Shown in pieces: positions 52,217 through 61,507 of a stretch of DNA of 64,000 nucleotides (the stretch's first letter is position 1; the number at the start of each line of letters is the position of its first letter). Location of the stretch: the NCBI RefSeq assembly GCF_017308985.1, contig NZ_JADWPE010000007.1, positions 1 through 64,000 of the forward strand, written 5' to 3'. This stretch comes from Lysobacter changpingensis. Lineage in GTDB: Bacteria; Pseudomonadota; Gammaproteobacteria; Xanthomonadales; Xanthomonadaceae. A program made the translations under genes and the position numbers. The notes under the pieces were generated by a model, which worked only from the letters and a program-made list of their open reading frames with translations, was not told the origin of the DNA and made no database searches.

Positions 52217-52963
52217 ATGACCGCTTCACGCCAGCCCGCCGCGCCCCGCACGGGCGCCGCCAGCCCGCCGGCCGCTCCTGACAAGGCGGGCGCTCCCGCG
52301 AAACCGGCCGGCCCCGGCCGTCCGAAGGACATGGGCAAGCGCGCCGCCATCCTGGAGGCGGCGAAAAGAATGTTTACTCAGCACGGCTTCGACGGCGCGA
52401 GCATGGACCAGATCGCGGCCGAAGCCGGCGTCTCCAAGCTCACCGTCTACAGCCACTTCGGCGACAAGGACGCGCTGTTCCTCGCCGCGGTCGAATCGCA
52501 CTGCGATCTGTCCCTGCCGTCCTCGCTGTTCGAGCCCTCGCCCGACACGCCGTTGCGCGATCGGCTGATGGACATCGCCCGCGCGTTCTATTCGATGGTG
52601 ACCGCTCCGGAGGCGATCGCCGGCCATCGCATGCTGTGCTCCCCGCAGATGTCGAACTCCGGTTTGCCGAAGCTGTTCTGGGAGGCCGGCCCGATGCGCG
52701 TGCAGGCCGATTTCGCGGCGCTGCTGCAGCGGCGCATCAAGGCCGGCGAGCTGGAAGTGCCCGATGTCGCACGCGCCGCCGGACAGTTCTTCAGCCTGCT
52801 CAAGGGCGAGCCGCACGCCTGCCTGGTGTTCGGCGGCCCGGGGCCGGCGGATGCGGAAATCCAGGCGCACCTGGCCGCGGCGGTGGACCTGTTCCTGCGC
52901 GCCTACCAGGTGCGGGACGCCGCGCCGGGCAAACCTGCCGGCGCAGGACGGTCGCGCCGATGA
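52217..52963 (+). CDS. TetR/AcrR-family transcriptional regulator
   Basis: A 248-residue repressor. After a 40-residue Ala/Pro-rich N-terminal tail comes the TetR helix-turn-helix (AAILEAAKRMFTQHGFDGASM, then IAAEAGVSKLTVYSHFGDKDALF, about 42-88). The C-terminal domain resembles the TetR_C_7/AefR-like group with an IAGHRML motif. It is divergent from the adaptor-pump operon and is its likely local repressor. The ATG at 52217 may be upstream of the true start, since the tail is low-complexity and an internal ATG precedes GKRAAIL. Confidence 0.92.
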   Translation: MTASRQPAAPRTGAASPPAAPDKAGAPAKPAGPGRPKDMGKRAAILEAAKRMFTQHGFDGASMDQIAAEAGVSKLTVYSHFGDKDALFLAAVESHCDLSLPSSLFEPSPDTPLRDRLMDIARAFYSMVTAPEAIAGHRMLCSPQMSNSGLPKLFWEAGPMRVQADFAALLQRRIKAGELEVPDVARAAGQFFSLLKGEPHACLVFGGPGPADAEIQAHLAAAVDLFLRAYQVRDAAPGKPAGAGRSRR

Positions 52964-53090
52964 CATCGGTCTTGGTTACTTCTGGCACTCAGTCGCTTCC
53001 GGGGGCGCCGCCATCCTGTGCGCCGCGCCCGCGACGGCCGGCAGCGGCATTCCCGGTACAATTCGCGGTCTTCCGCGCGAGAGTCACGTA

Positions 53091-53750
53091 ATGAGCACCC
53101 CCATGGATTACAGCAAGGCACGCGAATTGATGGTCGAGCAGCAGGTACGTCCCTGGGACGTGCTCGACGGCCGCGTGCTCGACGTGATGGCGGCGCTGCC
53201 GCGGGAGGCGTTCCTGCCGGTGGCGCACCGCAATCTCGCCTACGGCGACCTGGCGCTGCCGCTGGGCCATGGCGAGTTCACGATGAAGCCGGTGCTGCAG
53301 GGCCGCGCCCTGCAGGCGCTCGCGCTGGATCCGGCCGACGACGTGCTCGTGATCGGCGCCGGCACGGGTTACCTGGCCGGCTGCGCAGGCCGCCTCGCGC
53401 GCGATGTCGTCGCGCTGGAGCGCCACGCCGACCTCGCGCAGGCCGCGACCGCCGCGCTGTCCGAGCAGGCCGTGGACAACGCCCACGTCATCGTCGCCGA
53501 CGCCTTCGCCTGGACGACCGATCGCCGCTTCACCGCGATCCTGGTCGCCGGTGCGGTGGACACCATCCCGCAGCGTTTCATCGACTGGCTGGAGCCGAAC
53601 GGCCGCATGTTCATCGTGCGCGGTCGCTCGCCGGCGATGGAAGCGGTGCTGGTGCGCAACGATGTCAACGCGCCGCGCATCCAATCGTTGTTCGAAACCG
53701 ATCTTCCCTATCTTGCCGGCGCGGCCCCCGCCCCGGCGTTCAAGTTCTGA
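53091..53750 (+). CDS. pcm: Protein-L-isoaspartate O-methyltransferase-like protein
   Basis: A 219-residue SAM-dependent methyltransferase of the PCMT family, which marks isoaspartyl residues for repair. Motif I is VLVIGAGTGYLAG near 85-97. The N-terminal part (MVEQQVRPWDVLDGRVLDVMAALPREAFLP) is of the xanthomonad/proteobacterial subgroup found next to tolC. The cysteine or Ser/Thr loop seen in classical Pcm (P-H-x-I-S-x) is replaced by LPLGHGEFTMKP, so activity on isoaspartate should not be taken for granted. It precedes the TolC gene by 70 bases, and they are likely co-transcribed. Confidence 0.85.
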   Translation: MSTPMDYSKARELMVEQQVRPWDVLDGRVLDVMAALPREAFLPVAHRNLAYGDLALPLGHGEFTMKPVLQGRALQALALDPADDVLVIGAGTGYLAGCAGRLARDVVALERHADLAQAATAALSEQAVDNAHVIVADAFAWTTDRRFTAILVAGAVDTIPQRFIDWLEPNGRMFIVRGRSPAMEAVLVRNDVNAPRIQSLFETDLPYLAGAAPAPAFKF

Positions 53751-53820
53751 CGCAGTACCCCCCACACGCCTGCAGAACGCGGGCGGCTCAACAAGAACGC
53801 AAAACGGACAAGGACATCGC

Positions 53821-55239
53821 ATGATCCGCCGCCCGCTCGTCATCGCCCTCGCCGCTGCCGTGAGCCTGTCGGCCCTGTTGCCGGCCACGGCCTCCGCCGA
53901 AGACCTCCTGCAGACCTACGAGCTGGCACGTACCGCCGATCCGCAACTCGCGGCGGCCGAGTCCAACCGCCTGGCCATCCGCGAAGGCGCGGTGCAGACG
54001 CGCGCGGCGATGCTGCCGCAGATCGACGGCTCGGCCTCGATCACCAAGGGTCGCAGCTACCAGCGCGGCAACACGTCGATCGATCCCGACGGCGGCATCA
54101 ACACCGGCGACAGCGACACCGAGAGCACCACGCGCAGCACCGGCGTGAACCTCAGCCAGATGGTCTACGACCGCGCGAACTTCACCCGCCACAAGAGCGC
54201 GAAGGCGCTCTCGCAGGCGGCGGATTTCCAGCTCGCCGCGTCGGGCAACGACCTGATCACGCGTACGTCGGAAGCGTATTTCAACGTGCTGATCGCGCTG
54301 GAATCGCTGGCCGCCGCCGAAGCCGCCGAAACCGCGCTGAAGAAGCAGTTCGACTACGCGTCCAAGCGACTGGAAGTCGGCCTGGCGCCGATCACCGACG
54401 TGCACGAAGCCCGCGCCCAGTACGACAGCGCGCGCGCCAACACGATCCTGGCCCGCAACGCGGTCGAGGATTCGTACCAGGCGCTGGCGGAAATCACCGG
54501 CCAGCAGATCCGCAACGTGCGTGGCCTGCCGAAGGACTACCAGCCCTCGCTTCCGGAATCGCGCGACGCCGACGGCTGGGTGCAGACCGCCATCGAGAAC
54601 AACCCTGCCCTGCGCGCGAAGGAACTGCAGGTCGCCTCCACCGAGGCCGACGTCGAGACCGCGCGCGCCGGCCACTGGCCGCGCCTGTACCTCAACGGTT
54701 CCTATGGCGACTCCGAAACCTGGGGCGAACGCGAGATCCTGGACGCCACGCGCGACATCGACGGCCGCACCTTCGGCCCGTCGGTCGGCCTGACGCTGTC
54801 GGTGCCGATCTTCTCCGGCGGCGCCACGCAGTCGGGCGTGCGCCAGGCGCTGGCGCGCCGCGACGTCGCGCAGGATGAGCTGGAACAGCAGAAGCGCCTG
54901 CTCGTGCGCAACACGCGCAACGCCTACCAGACGCTGGTGGCAAGCATCAGCGAAGTCGAGGCGCGACGCCTCGCGCTGGTCTCGGCGCAGGCCGCGTACG
55001 ACGCGTCGCAGGTCGGCCTGGAAGTCGGTACGCGCACGGTGCTGGACGTCCTGCAGAACCAGAACAACCTGTTCACCGCGCAGCTCGAGTTCGCCCGCGC
55101 GCGCTACAACCACCTGCAGAGCCGCCTGTTGCTGGAACAGGCCGCCGGCACGCTCGACGTCGCCGACGTGCAGGACGTGAACCGCCTGCTCACCGCGGAC
55201 ACCGAGTCGCAGCTGTCGCCGGGCGATGTTCCGGGGTGA
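53821..55239 (+). CDS. tolC: TolC-family outer membrane channel
   Basis: A 472-residue outer membrane efflux/secretion channel. A signal peptide (to about ALLPATASA) is followed by the two repeated OEP halves, each with strand-helix patterns (EDLLQTYELARTADPQL, then DLITRTSEAYFNVL; and GWVQTAIENNPALRAKEL, then VRNTRNAYQTLVASISEV). The order and length match proteobacterial TolC. It can dock with the RND pump encoded at 47.8-52.1 kb and with others. The gene has no terminator of the classical form; a palindrome lies 42 bases past the stop. Confidence 0.95.
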   Translation: MIRRPLVIALAAAVSLSALLPATASAEDLLQTYELARTADPQLAAAESNRLAIREGAVQTRAAMLPQIDGSASITKGRSYQRGNTSIDPDGGINTGDSDTESTTRSTGVNLSQMVYDRANFTRHKSAKALSQAADFQLAASGNDLITRTSEAYFNVLIALESLAAAEAAETALKKQFDYASKRLEVGLAPITDVHEARAQYDSARANTILARNAVEDSYQALAEITGQQIRNVRGLPKDYQPSLPESRDADGWVQTAIENNPALRAKELQVASTEADVETARAGHWPRLYLNGSYGDSETWGEREILDATRDIDGRTFGPSVGLTLSVPIFSGGATQSGVRQALARRDVAQDELEQQKRLLVRNTRNAYQTLVASISEVEARRLALVSAQAAYDASQVGLEVGTRTVLDVLQNQNNLFTAQLEFARARYNHLQSRLLLEQAAGTLDVADVQDVNRLLTADTESQLSPGDVPG

Positions 55240-55280
55240 GGTAGGCCGCTTACGCGGCGCTGCCGCGTGGCCTGCCGAAC

Positions 55281-55302
55281 GCCCGGCCATGGATGGCCGG
55301 GC
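55281..55302. repeat. Palindromic repeat with CATGGATG core
   Basis: A perfect 10-bp stem GCCCGGCCAT / ATGGCCGGGC with a GG loop lies downstream of tolC. Its core CATGGATG is the complement of CATCCATG found in the ilvD insert. It may act as a transcript end or mRNA stabiliser. The remaining bases to 55404 hold nothing else recognisable. Confidence 0.7.
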
Positions 55303-55404
55303 AAGGCGCTCGGTCGCCGACTACGAACCGCCACGGATGGCAACGACCGTTCCCAAAAGCAGTTGCCCGCTCTGCCCAGTGATGGACGTAGCGTGGTGTA
55401 AGTC

Positions 55405-56316
55405 TTAAAGCAGCCCGTCGATCGGAATGCCCAGCGCCGCCGCTTCGGCGCCGCAATCTTCCGAAGGCGCCTGTCCTGCGGCGCGCATCGACTGCACTTC
55501 CTGCGTCGCGGCGGCGACATCGGCCTGGAAGGTGGCGTTGGACTGCAGCTTCGCGAACGTGCCGGAGGCGATCGTGCGCCCGGCCAGGACATCGCTCTGC
55601 CAGTGCGCGTTGCACACCAGGCGGCTCTCGCCGAATGCGCGTCCGCGCGCAAGCAATGCGTCGGTGCGGTCGGGCGCGATCTGCGTCAGCACCAGCGCCC
55701 ACATCCAGCCGATCGAGGTATGTCCGGACGGATACGAACCATCGTTGCGCAGCGCCGCCTCGTCCTTCGGCGCGCACGTGCCTTCCTTGTAGAAGACGAA
55801 GGGCCGCGTGCGCTTGTAGTGGTCCTTCGCCGCATACGTGGCGAGCCCCGCGTCGGTCGCCGTGCGGCGGAGCAGTTGATAGAGCCGCGGCGAACCCTGC
55901 TGCGACACCGGCACCCCGAGCGCGCACGAGAAAGCGCCCGCAACGTGCGGGAAGCCCAGATCCGCATCGAAGGTCGCCAGCGTGTCGCGCGCGGTGCCGC
56001 GCAGCTTCTGCGACGCGCGGCTGACCGCCTGGTCCTGCTTGAAGGCCGGCGAACCTTCCTCCGGCGGCGCGGGCAGCAGTTTCAGGCTGTTGGGCAGGTC
56101 GCGCCCGAGATAGCCCGCCAGTATCCCCGGGCGGATTTCCGGCACGGCTTCGGCGATCGAAGGCGCCGTCGCGGCCGGAAGCATCGATGGGGCCTCCGTC
56201 TGCGTCGCCGGCTTCGTCGCGCAGGCAGACAGTGCGAAGGTCGCCGCGATTGCGATCGCCGACGTCGCCAGTGACGCGATGCCATGCGGCAGGTGCTTTC
56301 CGGAGGACTGGCCCAC
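55405..56316 (-). CDS. PAP2/class A nonspecific acid phosphatase lipoprotein
   Basis: A 303-residue exported phosphatase. The lipobox LSAC places the lipid on Cys32. All three PAP2 motifs are intact: KDHYKRTRP (Lys164, Arg171-Pro172), the SYPSGHT motif with His199, and GESRLVCNAHWQSD with Arg, His and Asp. It belongs to the PhoN/class A acid phosphatase group, which removes phosphate from many organic esters in the periplasm. The start is GTG at 56316, supported by AAGGAG at 56327-56332. This contrasts with the damaged PAP2 domain at 6952. Confidence 0.92.
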   Translation of the reverse strand: MGQSSGKHLPHGIASLATSAIAIAATFALSACATKPATQTEAPSMLPAATAPSIAEAVPEIRPGILAGYLGRDLPNSLKLLPAPPEEGSPAFKQDQAVSRASQKLRGTARDTLATFDADLGFPHVAGAFSCALGVPVSQQGSPRLYQLLRRTATDAGLATYAAKDHYKRTRPFVFYKEGTCAPKDEAALRNDGSYPSGHTSIGWMWALVLTQIAPDRTDALLARGRAFGESRLVCNAHWQSDVLAGRTIASGTFAKLQSNATFQADVAAATQEVQSMRAAGQAPSEDCGAEAAALGIPIDGLL

Positions 56317-56435
56317 GTCACTTGCTCCTTCAGGTGATCTCCGTCGCCAGATGCATCACCGGGCGTTGACGGGCCGTGAAGTGTGCCGGCGCACGCGGGC
56401 CCGCACCATCGGAGGAATCGGAAGAAGCCGCGGAC

Positions 56436-57737
56436 TCAGGTCGCCGGCGGAAGCAGCGGCGCGAGCAGTTCGATCGTGCGGGCGAGCGCCCCGCGACCGG
56501 TTTCCACCAGCGCGCGACCGGCCTCGGTCATGCGTTGCCGACGCTGTGGATTGCCCAGCAGTTCGGCCAGCGCGCGCTCGACGTGCTCCGCGTCCGGCGC
56601 GACGCACAGTGCGCCGGCGTCCTCCAGGCGCTGCGCGATCTCGACGAAGTTGTGCAGGTGCGGGCCGGTGACGATGGCGGTGCCGGTCGCCGCGGGTTCG
56701 AGCAGGTTGTGCCCGCCGATCGCCTGCAGGCTGCCGCCAACGAAGGCGACGTCGGCGCAGGCGTAGAAGCTCATCAATTCGCCCAGCGTGTCGATGACGA
56801 AGACCGCATCGTCGGCCTGCGGCCACTGCTGGCGGGAGCGCGTGGACACGGACCAGCCCGCGGTTCGCGCGAACTCCGCGACGGGACGGAAGCGTTCGGG
56901 ATGGCGCGGCGCCCACAGCAGCAGCAGGTCGGGGAAGCGCGCGCGCAACTGGCGATGGATGGCTATCACCGCCGGTTCCTCATCCTCGTGCGTGCTCGCG
57001 GCGATCCACACCGGACGGCCGCCGCACCGCGCGCGGCACAGGCCGGCGAAGCCGGCGAGGTCCTCGGGCACGGCGACGTCGAACTTGAGATTGCCAACGA
57101 CCGCCACCTGCTCCGGGCTCGCGCCCAGGCGCACGAAGCGCTCGCCGTCGGCACGCGACTGCGCGGCGACGGTGCGCACCGTGCGCAGCGCGCGCGCGAC
57201 CAGCGGCGCGAGCACGCGGTAGCCGCGCAGCGAACGCTCCGACAACCGCGCGTTGAGGATCACCGCCGGGATGCCCGCATCGCGGCAGCCGAACAACAGG
57301 CTCGGCCACAGCTCGGTTTCCATGATCAGCGCCGCATGCGGACGGTAATGCGCGAGGAACCGCCCCACCGCACCGGGCAGGTCGTAGGGAAGGTAGACGT
57401 GTTCGACCGCATCGCCCCACAGCGCCTGCACGCGCTCGGAGCCGGTCGGGGTGATCGTGGTGACCAGCAGGCGCAGGTCCGGCCGCGCGCGACGCAGCGC
57501 GTTGACCAGCGGAACGGCGGCGTTCACCTCGCCCACCGACACCGCATGCACCCACAGCGTGCGCATCGGCGCGGCATCGCCGTAGAACGCGTAACGCTCC
57601 TGCCAGCGCAGGAAATACGCCGGCTGGCGCAGCCCGCGCCAGATCAGGTGGTAGACCGTGATGGGCGCCAACAGATACAGGGCGACCGAATACAGGCCGC
57701 GCAGGAGGCGCTCGATGGAGTCCGTCGGCATCGGCAT
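56436..57737 (-). CDS. waaA: 3-deoxy-D-manno-octulosonic acid (Kdo) transferase
   Basis: WaaA (KdtA) adds Kdo to the lipid A precursor at the cytoplasmic face of the inner membrane. The 433-residue GT-B protein starts with a membrane-anchor segment (GLYSVALYLLAPITVYHLIWRG) and carries the family landmarks WVHAVSVGEVNAAVPLV, METELWPSLL, NARLSERS, GNLKFD and GGHNLLEPAA. The Met at 57737 is used; one two codons later is equally possible. It diverges from the lipid A acyltransferase gene across 103 bases. Confidence 0.97.
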   Translation of the reverse strand: MPMPTDSIERLLRGLYSVALYLLAPITVYHLIWRGLRQPAYFLRWQERYAFYGDAAPMRTLWVHAVSVGEVNAAVPLVNALRRARPDLRLLVTTITPTGSERVQALWGDAVEHVYLPYDLPGAVGRFLAHYRPHAALIMETELWPSLLFGCRDAGIPAVILNARLSERSLRGYRVLAPLVARALRTVRTVAAQSRADGERFVRLGASPEQVAVVGNLKFDVAVPEDLAGFAGLCRARCGGRPVWIAASTHEDEEPAVIAIHRQLRARFPDLLLLWAPRHPERFRPVAEFARTAGWSVSTRSRQQWPQADDAVFVIDTLGELMSFYACADVAFVGGSLQAIGGHNLLEPAATGTAIVTGPHLHNFVEIAQRLEDAGALCVAPDAEHVERALAELLGNPQRRQRMTEAGRALVETGRGALARTIELLAPLLPPAT

Positions 57738-57840
57738 AAGGATAACGAAGCCGGTGACGGCCGGGCGAAGAACATCGCATCGATCGTCGACGCACGACCG
57801 CGTCTACTGCATGCGGGCATCGGCCCCGTAGAATCGCCGG

Positions 57841-58773
57841 ATGCCCAAGGCAGTCGAATCCCCCACGTCCCCGCCCCCGCCGCCACTCGGTCCGCGTCAC
57901 TGGCCGATGTGGCTCGCGCTCGGCGTGATGTGCCTGGGCGCGCGTTTGCCGTGGTCGTTGCAGCGGGGACTGGGCAGGATCATCGGCGCGATCGCGTTGC
58001 GCATCGGCACCTCGCGTCGCAAGGCGGCACGGATCAACCTGGAGCTGTGCTTCCCCGAGATGCCGGCGGAGCAGCGCGAACGCCTGCTGCGCGAAAGCTT
58101 CCGCGACCTGGGCATCGGCTTCTTCGAGTTCGCGCGCGCCTGGTGGGGCTCGGCCACGCCGATGCGCCGCACCGTGCGCATCGAAGGGCTGGAACTGCTG
58201 GACGGCATCCGCGCGCAGGGCCGCGGCGTGCTGATGGTGTCGGGCCACTTCATGACGCTGGAGATGTGCGGTCGCCTGATGTGCGACCACCTGCCGCTGG
58301 CCGGCATGTACCGGCGCCACCGCAGTCCGGTGATGGAATGGGCGGTCAAGCGCGGTCGCCTGCGCTACGCGAAGGCGATGTTCACCAACGACGAAGTCCG
58401 CGCGGCGATCCGCCACCTCAAGCAGGGCGGTTTCCTCTGGTACGCGCCGGACCAGGACATGCGCGGCAAGGACACGGTGTTCGCGCCGTTCTTCGGCGTG
58501 CCGGCGGCGACGATCACCGCCACGCACCAGTTCTCGCGGCTGAGCGGCTGCGCGGTGGTGCCGTTCTTCCATCGCCGCGAGGGCGCCGACTACGTGCTGC
58601 GCATCGGCGCGCCGCTGGAGGATTTCCCGTCGAGCGACGCCGCCGTCGATTCCACCCGCGTCAATGCGGCGATCGAAGCGATGGTGCGCGAGGCGCCGAC
58701 CCAGTACCTGTGGATCCACCGCCGCTTCAAGCGCCGGCCGCCCGGCATGACCTCGCCCTACGGCAAGCGCTGA
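57841..58773 (+). CDS. lpxL: Lipid A acyltransferase (LpxL/HtrB family)
   Basis: Transfers a secondary acyl chain to the Kdo2-lipid A precursor. The 310-residue protein has the HX4E catalytic motif at His136-Glu141 (GHFMTLE), the RRHRSP and GGFLWYAPDQD segments, and the C-terminal YLWIHRRFK. An N-terminal membrane-associated stretch (LALGVMCLGARLPW) is present after a Pro-rich lead. Whether it is LpxL, LpxM or LpxP by chain specificity cannot be told. It is encoded between waaA and an O-antigen ligase, an envelope context. Confidence 0.92.
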   Translation: MPKAVESPTSPPPPPLGPRHWPMWLALGVMCLGARLPWSLQRGLGRIIGAIALRIGTSRRKAARINLELCFPEMPAEQRERLLRESFRDLGIGFFEFARAWWGSATPMRRTVRIEGLELLDGIRAQGRGVLMVSGHFMTLEMCGRLMCDHLPLAGMYRRHRSPVMEWAVKRGRLRYAKAMFTNDEVRAAIRHLKQGGFLWYAPDQDMRGKDTVFAPFFGVPAATITATHQFSRLSGCAVVPFFHRREGADYVLRIGAPLEDFPSSDAAVDSTRVNAAIEAMVREAPTQYLWIHRRFKRRPPGMTSPYGKR

Positions 58774-58776
58774 AGG

Positions 58777-60081
58777 CTATTCGCGCGCGAGCAGGCTGCC
58801 CGCGTACAGCGCGGCGAGCAGCAGCGTGAGGCCGCCCCAGAAGGTCGAATAGAACGCCAGGTGCGTGTTGAGCGGGAACAGCGTCACCGCCAGCGCCCAC
58901 ATCGCCGGACGCGCGCGTTCGCGGGCCTGCTCGTCGGCGAAGCGCCATGCGCGCCACGCCAGCGCGAGGCCCGCCAGCCACATCAGCATGCCGAACGCGC
59001 CGGTTTCGCTGAGCACTTCCAGCACGATCTGGTGCGCGTGCAGCGCCGGGCCCGTGCCCCACACGGCGAGCGCTCCGGGCTCGGGATCGCAGGCCGGGAA
59101 CGCCTCGCGGAAGCCGCGCGCGCCGACGCCGTTGATCGGATGCTCGCGCACCATGCACAACGCCGCGCTCCAGATGCGCGCGCGTCCGGACAGCGCGCTG
59201 TCCACGCCTTCCACGTCGGCGGACACCGCATGCGCCGTGCGCGCGATGCGTTCGCGCACCTGCGGCGATGTGATGGAGAGCGTGCCGACCGCGATGGCGC
59301 CGATCGCGAACACGCCGATCAGCTTCTTCCAGCCCACCAGCCGCCAACCCGACAGCACCAGCGCGAGCGCATAGGTGATCCACGACGCGCGCGAACCGGC
59401 CAGCACCATCACCACGCCCACCGCGGCGGCGGCAAGCAGCCAGCCGACCGTGCCCATGCGCCGTCCGCAGGCGAACAGCAGGAACGGCGACAGGCTCGCC
59501 AGCACCGGCCCGAGCTTGAGGTTGCACGGACCCAGCACGCCGCTTAGGCGGTCCACGCCGGCGACTTCCTGCGGCGTGCACATGCCGTGGCCGCTGATGG
59601 CGATCTTGATGCCGTCGATGCCGGAGAACAGCGGGCTCGTGCCGGTGGCCGCCTGCACCAGCGCGTCCAGCGTCCAGATGCCGACGATGATCGCCAGTCC
59701 GCCGAAGGTGATGCGCCGTCCGCGCGGATCGGCCACCGCCGAGGCGACCAGCCACAGGAACGGCAGGTAGCGCAGGTCCACCGCCGCTTCGCGCAATGCG
59801 CGCGCGGGGTCGATCGCGTCGATCGCCGACACCAGTTCCGGCGTCCAGTAGGCGAAGAACAGCACGCTGGTGAGCGCCCATGCGGGGTTGCTCAGCAGTT
59901 GCTCGCCGCCACGGAACCGCGACAGCGCCAGATGGACGATCGCCACCAGCGCGCCGAGGACCAGCACGCCTTCCGCATAGCCCGGTGCCGGCCACAGCGC
60001 GACATACGCCAGGATCCACGCCGGCGCCCAGCGCCAGCCGCGCACGCGCGGCCCGGCCGAAGTGGCGTCAGCGGGGTTCAT
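58777..60081 (-). CDS. O-antigen ligase/polymerase (Wzy_C family)
   Basis: A 434-residue inner membrane protein with about 10-12 helices. The Wzy_C-type periplasmic loop (about 290-370) carries GRARIWSAALCM, then GVGARGFREAFP and a His of GPALHAHQI, as in WaaL ligases that move O-antigen from its lipid carrier to lipid A core, and in related polymerases. Function within this family cannot be assigned by sequence alone. It overlaps the downstream end of the glycosyltransferase gene (which lies upstream on this strand) by 14 bases, so the two are coupled. It converges on lpxL with a 3-base gap. Confidence 0.9.
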   Translation of the reverse strand: MNPADATSAGPRVRGWRWAPAWILAYVALWPAPGYAEGVLVLGALVAIVHLALSRFRGGEQLLSNPAWALTSVLFFAYWTPELVSAIDAIDPARALREAAVDLRYLPFLWLVASAVADPRGRRITFGGLAIIVGIWTLDALVQAATGTSPLFSGIDGIKIAISGHGMCTPQEVAGVDRLSGVLGPCNLKLGPVLASLSPFLLFACGRRMGTVGWLLAAAAVGVVMVLAGSRASWITYALALVLSGWRLVGWKKLIGVFAIGAIAVGTLSITSPQVRERIARTAHAVSADVEGVDSALSGRARIWSAALCMVREHPINGVGARGFREAFPACDPEPGALAVWGTGPALHAHQIVLEVLSETGAFGMLMWLAGLALAWRAWRFADEQARERARPAMWALAVTLFPLNTHLAFYSTFWGGLTLLLAALYAGSLLARE

Positions 60082-61189
60082 CGATGAGCTCGGCGTAGAC
60101 GGCAAGCGTGGCCTCCTGCATCGCACGCAATGAATGCGGAATCGTAGCCGGCGGCGCAGGCGGATGCGTAAGAAGTTCGTAGCCGCCGCGGCGCAGTGCG
60201 TCGAGGTCGAACGGTGCCACCGCACAGCCGGGTTGCCACTTCGCCAGCAGTTCGCCGACACCCCCGTGCGCCCAGCCGAGCACCGGACGCCCGACCGACC
60301 AGGCTTCCAGCACCGTGCGCCCGAACGCCTCGGGCTTGCGCGAAAGCTGCAGCACCACGTCGCTGGCCGCATAGGCGCGCGCGATCGCATCGGTCGGCGC
60401 GGTGAAGGCGACCGCCTCGGCGATGCCGAGCGTCGCCGCTTCGCGTTCGAGTTCGGCGATGTACGCCTCGCGCCCGGCCTCGCGCGCGCCGGGGAGCCAG
60501 AGGCGCGCGTCGATTCCGTCCGTGCGCAGCCGCGATAGCAGCGCGAGCGCGTCCGCATGTCCTTTCAGGCGCGTGCCGCGACCTGGCAACAGCAACAGCG
60601 GCCCGTCGCCGCCCAGCGCGGGGTGGAGCGACGCGGCCCAGGCACGCGCTTCGTGATCGGGACAAGCCGCGCGCGGAAACGTGCGTGGATCGATGCCGCG
60701 CGGGATCACCCGCAGCTTCGCCGCATCGACCCTGGGGTAATGGCGCAACACGAATTCGCGCACGGTGCCGGACACGCAGATCACGCGTTCGCCGCGCGTC
60801 ATCACCGCGCTGTAGCGCGACGGCGAATTGAGCCCGTGCACGGTCGTCACCCAGCGCGGACGCTTCGAAGCCGGCAGGCCCCGCAGGGCGAATTCGCCGA
60901 CCCATGCGGGCAGGCGCGAACGCGCATGCACGAGGTCCACGCGCTCGCGCCCGATGAGCGCGCGCAACGCGAATACGTGGCGGAAGGTCAGCAGCGACTT
61001 GCGGCCGATGTCGAGCGCGATGTGCTCGGCGCCGAGCGCGGTCAGGCGCGGCACCAGCCGCCCGCCTTTCGACACGACGATGGCGCGATGGCCGGCGTCG
61101 ACCAGCGCCTGGGCGATCTCGAGGGTGGAACGTTCGACGCCGCCCGATTCGAGGGCCGGGAGCAGCTGGACGACGGTCAGCCGGCGCAT
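60068..61189 (-). CDS. Glycosyltransferase family 4
   Basis: A 373-residue retaining GT-B enzyme. The N-domain begins VVQLLPALESGGVERSTLEIA, typical for GT4. The sugar-nucleotide site is visible as IPRGIDPRTF, GRGTRLKGHADAL and the EX7E element EAFGRTVLEAWSVGRPV. Such enzymes act in LPS core or capsule synthesis. The ATG at 61189 (MRRLTVVQLL) is preferred over a GTG at 61219. It heads a two-gene unit with the O-antigen ligase. Confidence 0.93.
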   Translation of the reverse strand: MRRLTVVQLLPALESGGVERSTLEIAQALVDAGHRAIVVSKGGRLVPRLTALGAEHIALDIGRKSLLTFRHVFALRALIGRERVDLVHARSRLPAWVGEFALRGLPASKRPRWVTTVHGLNSPSRYSAVMTRGERVICVSGTVREFVLRHYPRVDAAKLRVIPRGIDPRTFPRAACPDHEARAWAASLHPALGGDGPLLLLPGRGTRLKGHADALALLSRLRTDGIDARLWLPGAREAGREAYIAELEREAATLGIAEAVAFTAPTDAIARAYAASDVVLQLSRKPEAFGRTVLEAWSVGRPVLGWAHGGVGELLAKWQPGCAVAPFDLDALRRGGYELLTHPPAPPATIPHSLRAMQEATLAVYAELIDEPR

Positions 61190-61235
61190 GCGCGGCTCCG
61201 CGGCGGGTGTTCGCGGCACCGGCGTCGGGCGGGGA

Positions 61236-61436
61236 TCAGTCTTCCAGCACGAAATGCGCGCCGCAGTACGGGCACTGCGACTCCCCGCCTTCGGCTTCGA
61301 TCGGCAGGTACACGCGCGGATGCGAATTCCACAGCGCCATCGAGGGCAGCGGACAGCTCAGCGGCAGGTCGGCGCGGTGCACGACGTAGCGCTGCTGGGC
61401 GTTGGCCTGGGTCGGATGGGCGTTGGCTGCGGTCAT
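61236..61436 (-). CDS. Small zf-CHCC zinc-finger protein
   Basis: A 66-residue protein with the zf-CHCC pattern: Cys28, His39, Cys55 and Cys58 (CPLPSMALWNSH, then QCPYCGAHFVL). The domain is shared with the mitochondrial complex I subunit NDUFS6; the role of bacterial versions is unknown, though they are widespread. It is on the same strand as and 46 bases before the glycosyltransferase, possibly in one transcript. Confidence 0.88.
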   Translation of the reverse strand: MTAANAHPTQANAQQRYVVHRADLPLSCPLPSMALWNSHPRVYLPIEAEGGESQCPYCGAHFVLED

Positions 61437-61507
61437 GATCGGACGGTGTGGCGACGCGGGGCCGCAAGTTTACCAGCCCCGGCGCGAAGACCGCCGCCGC
61501 ACGGCGG

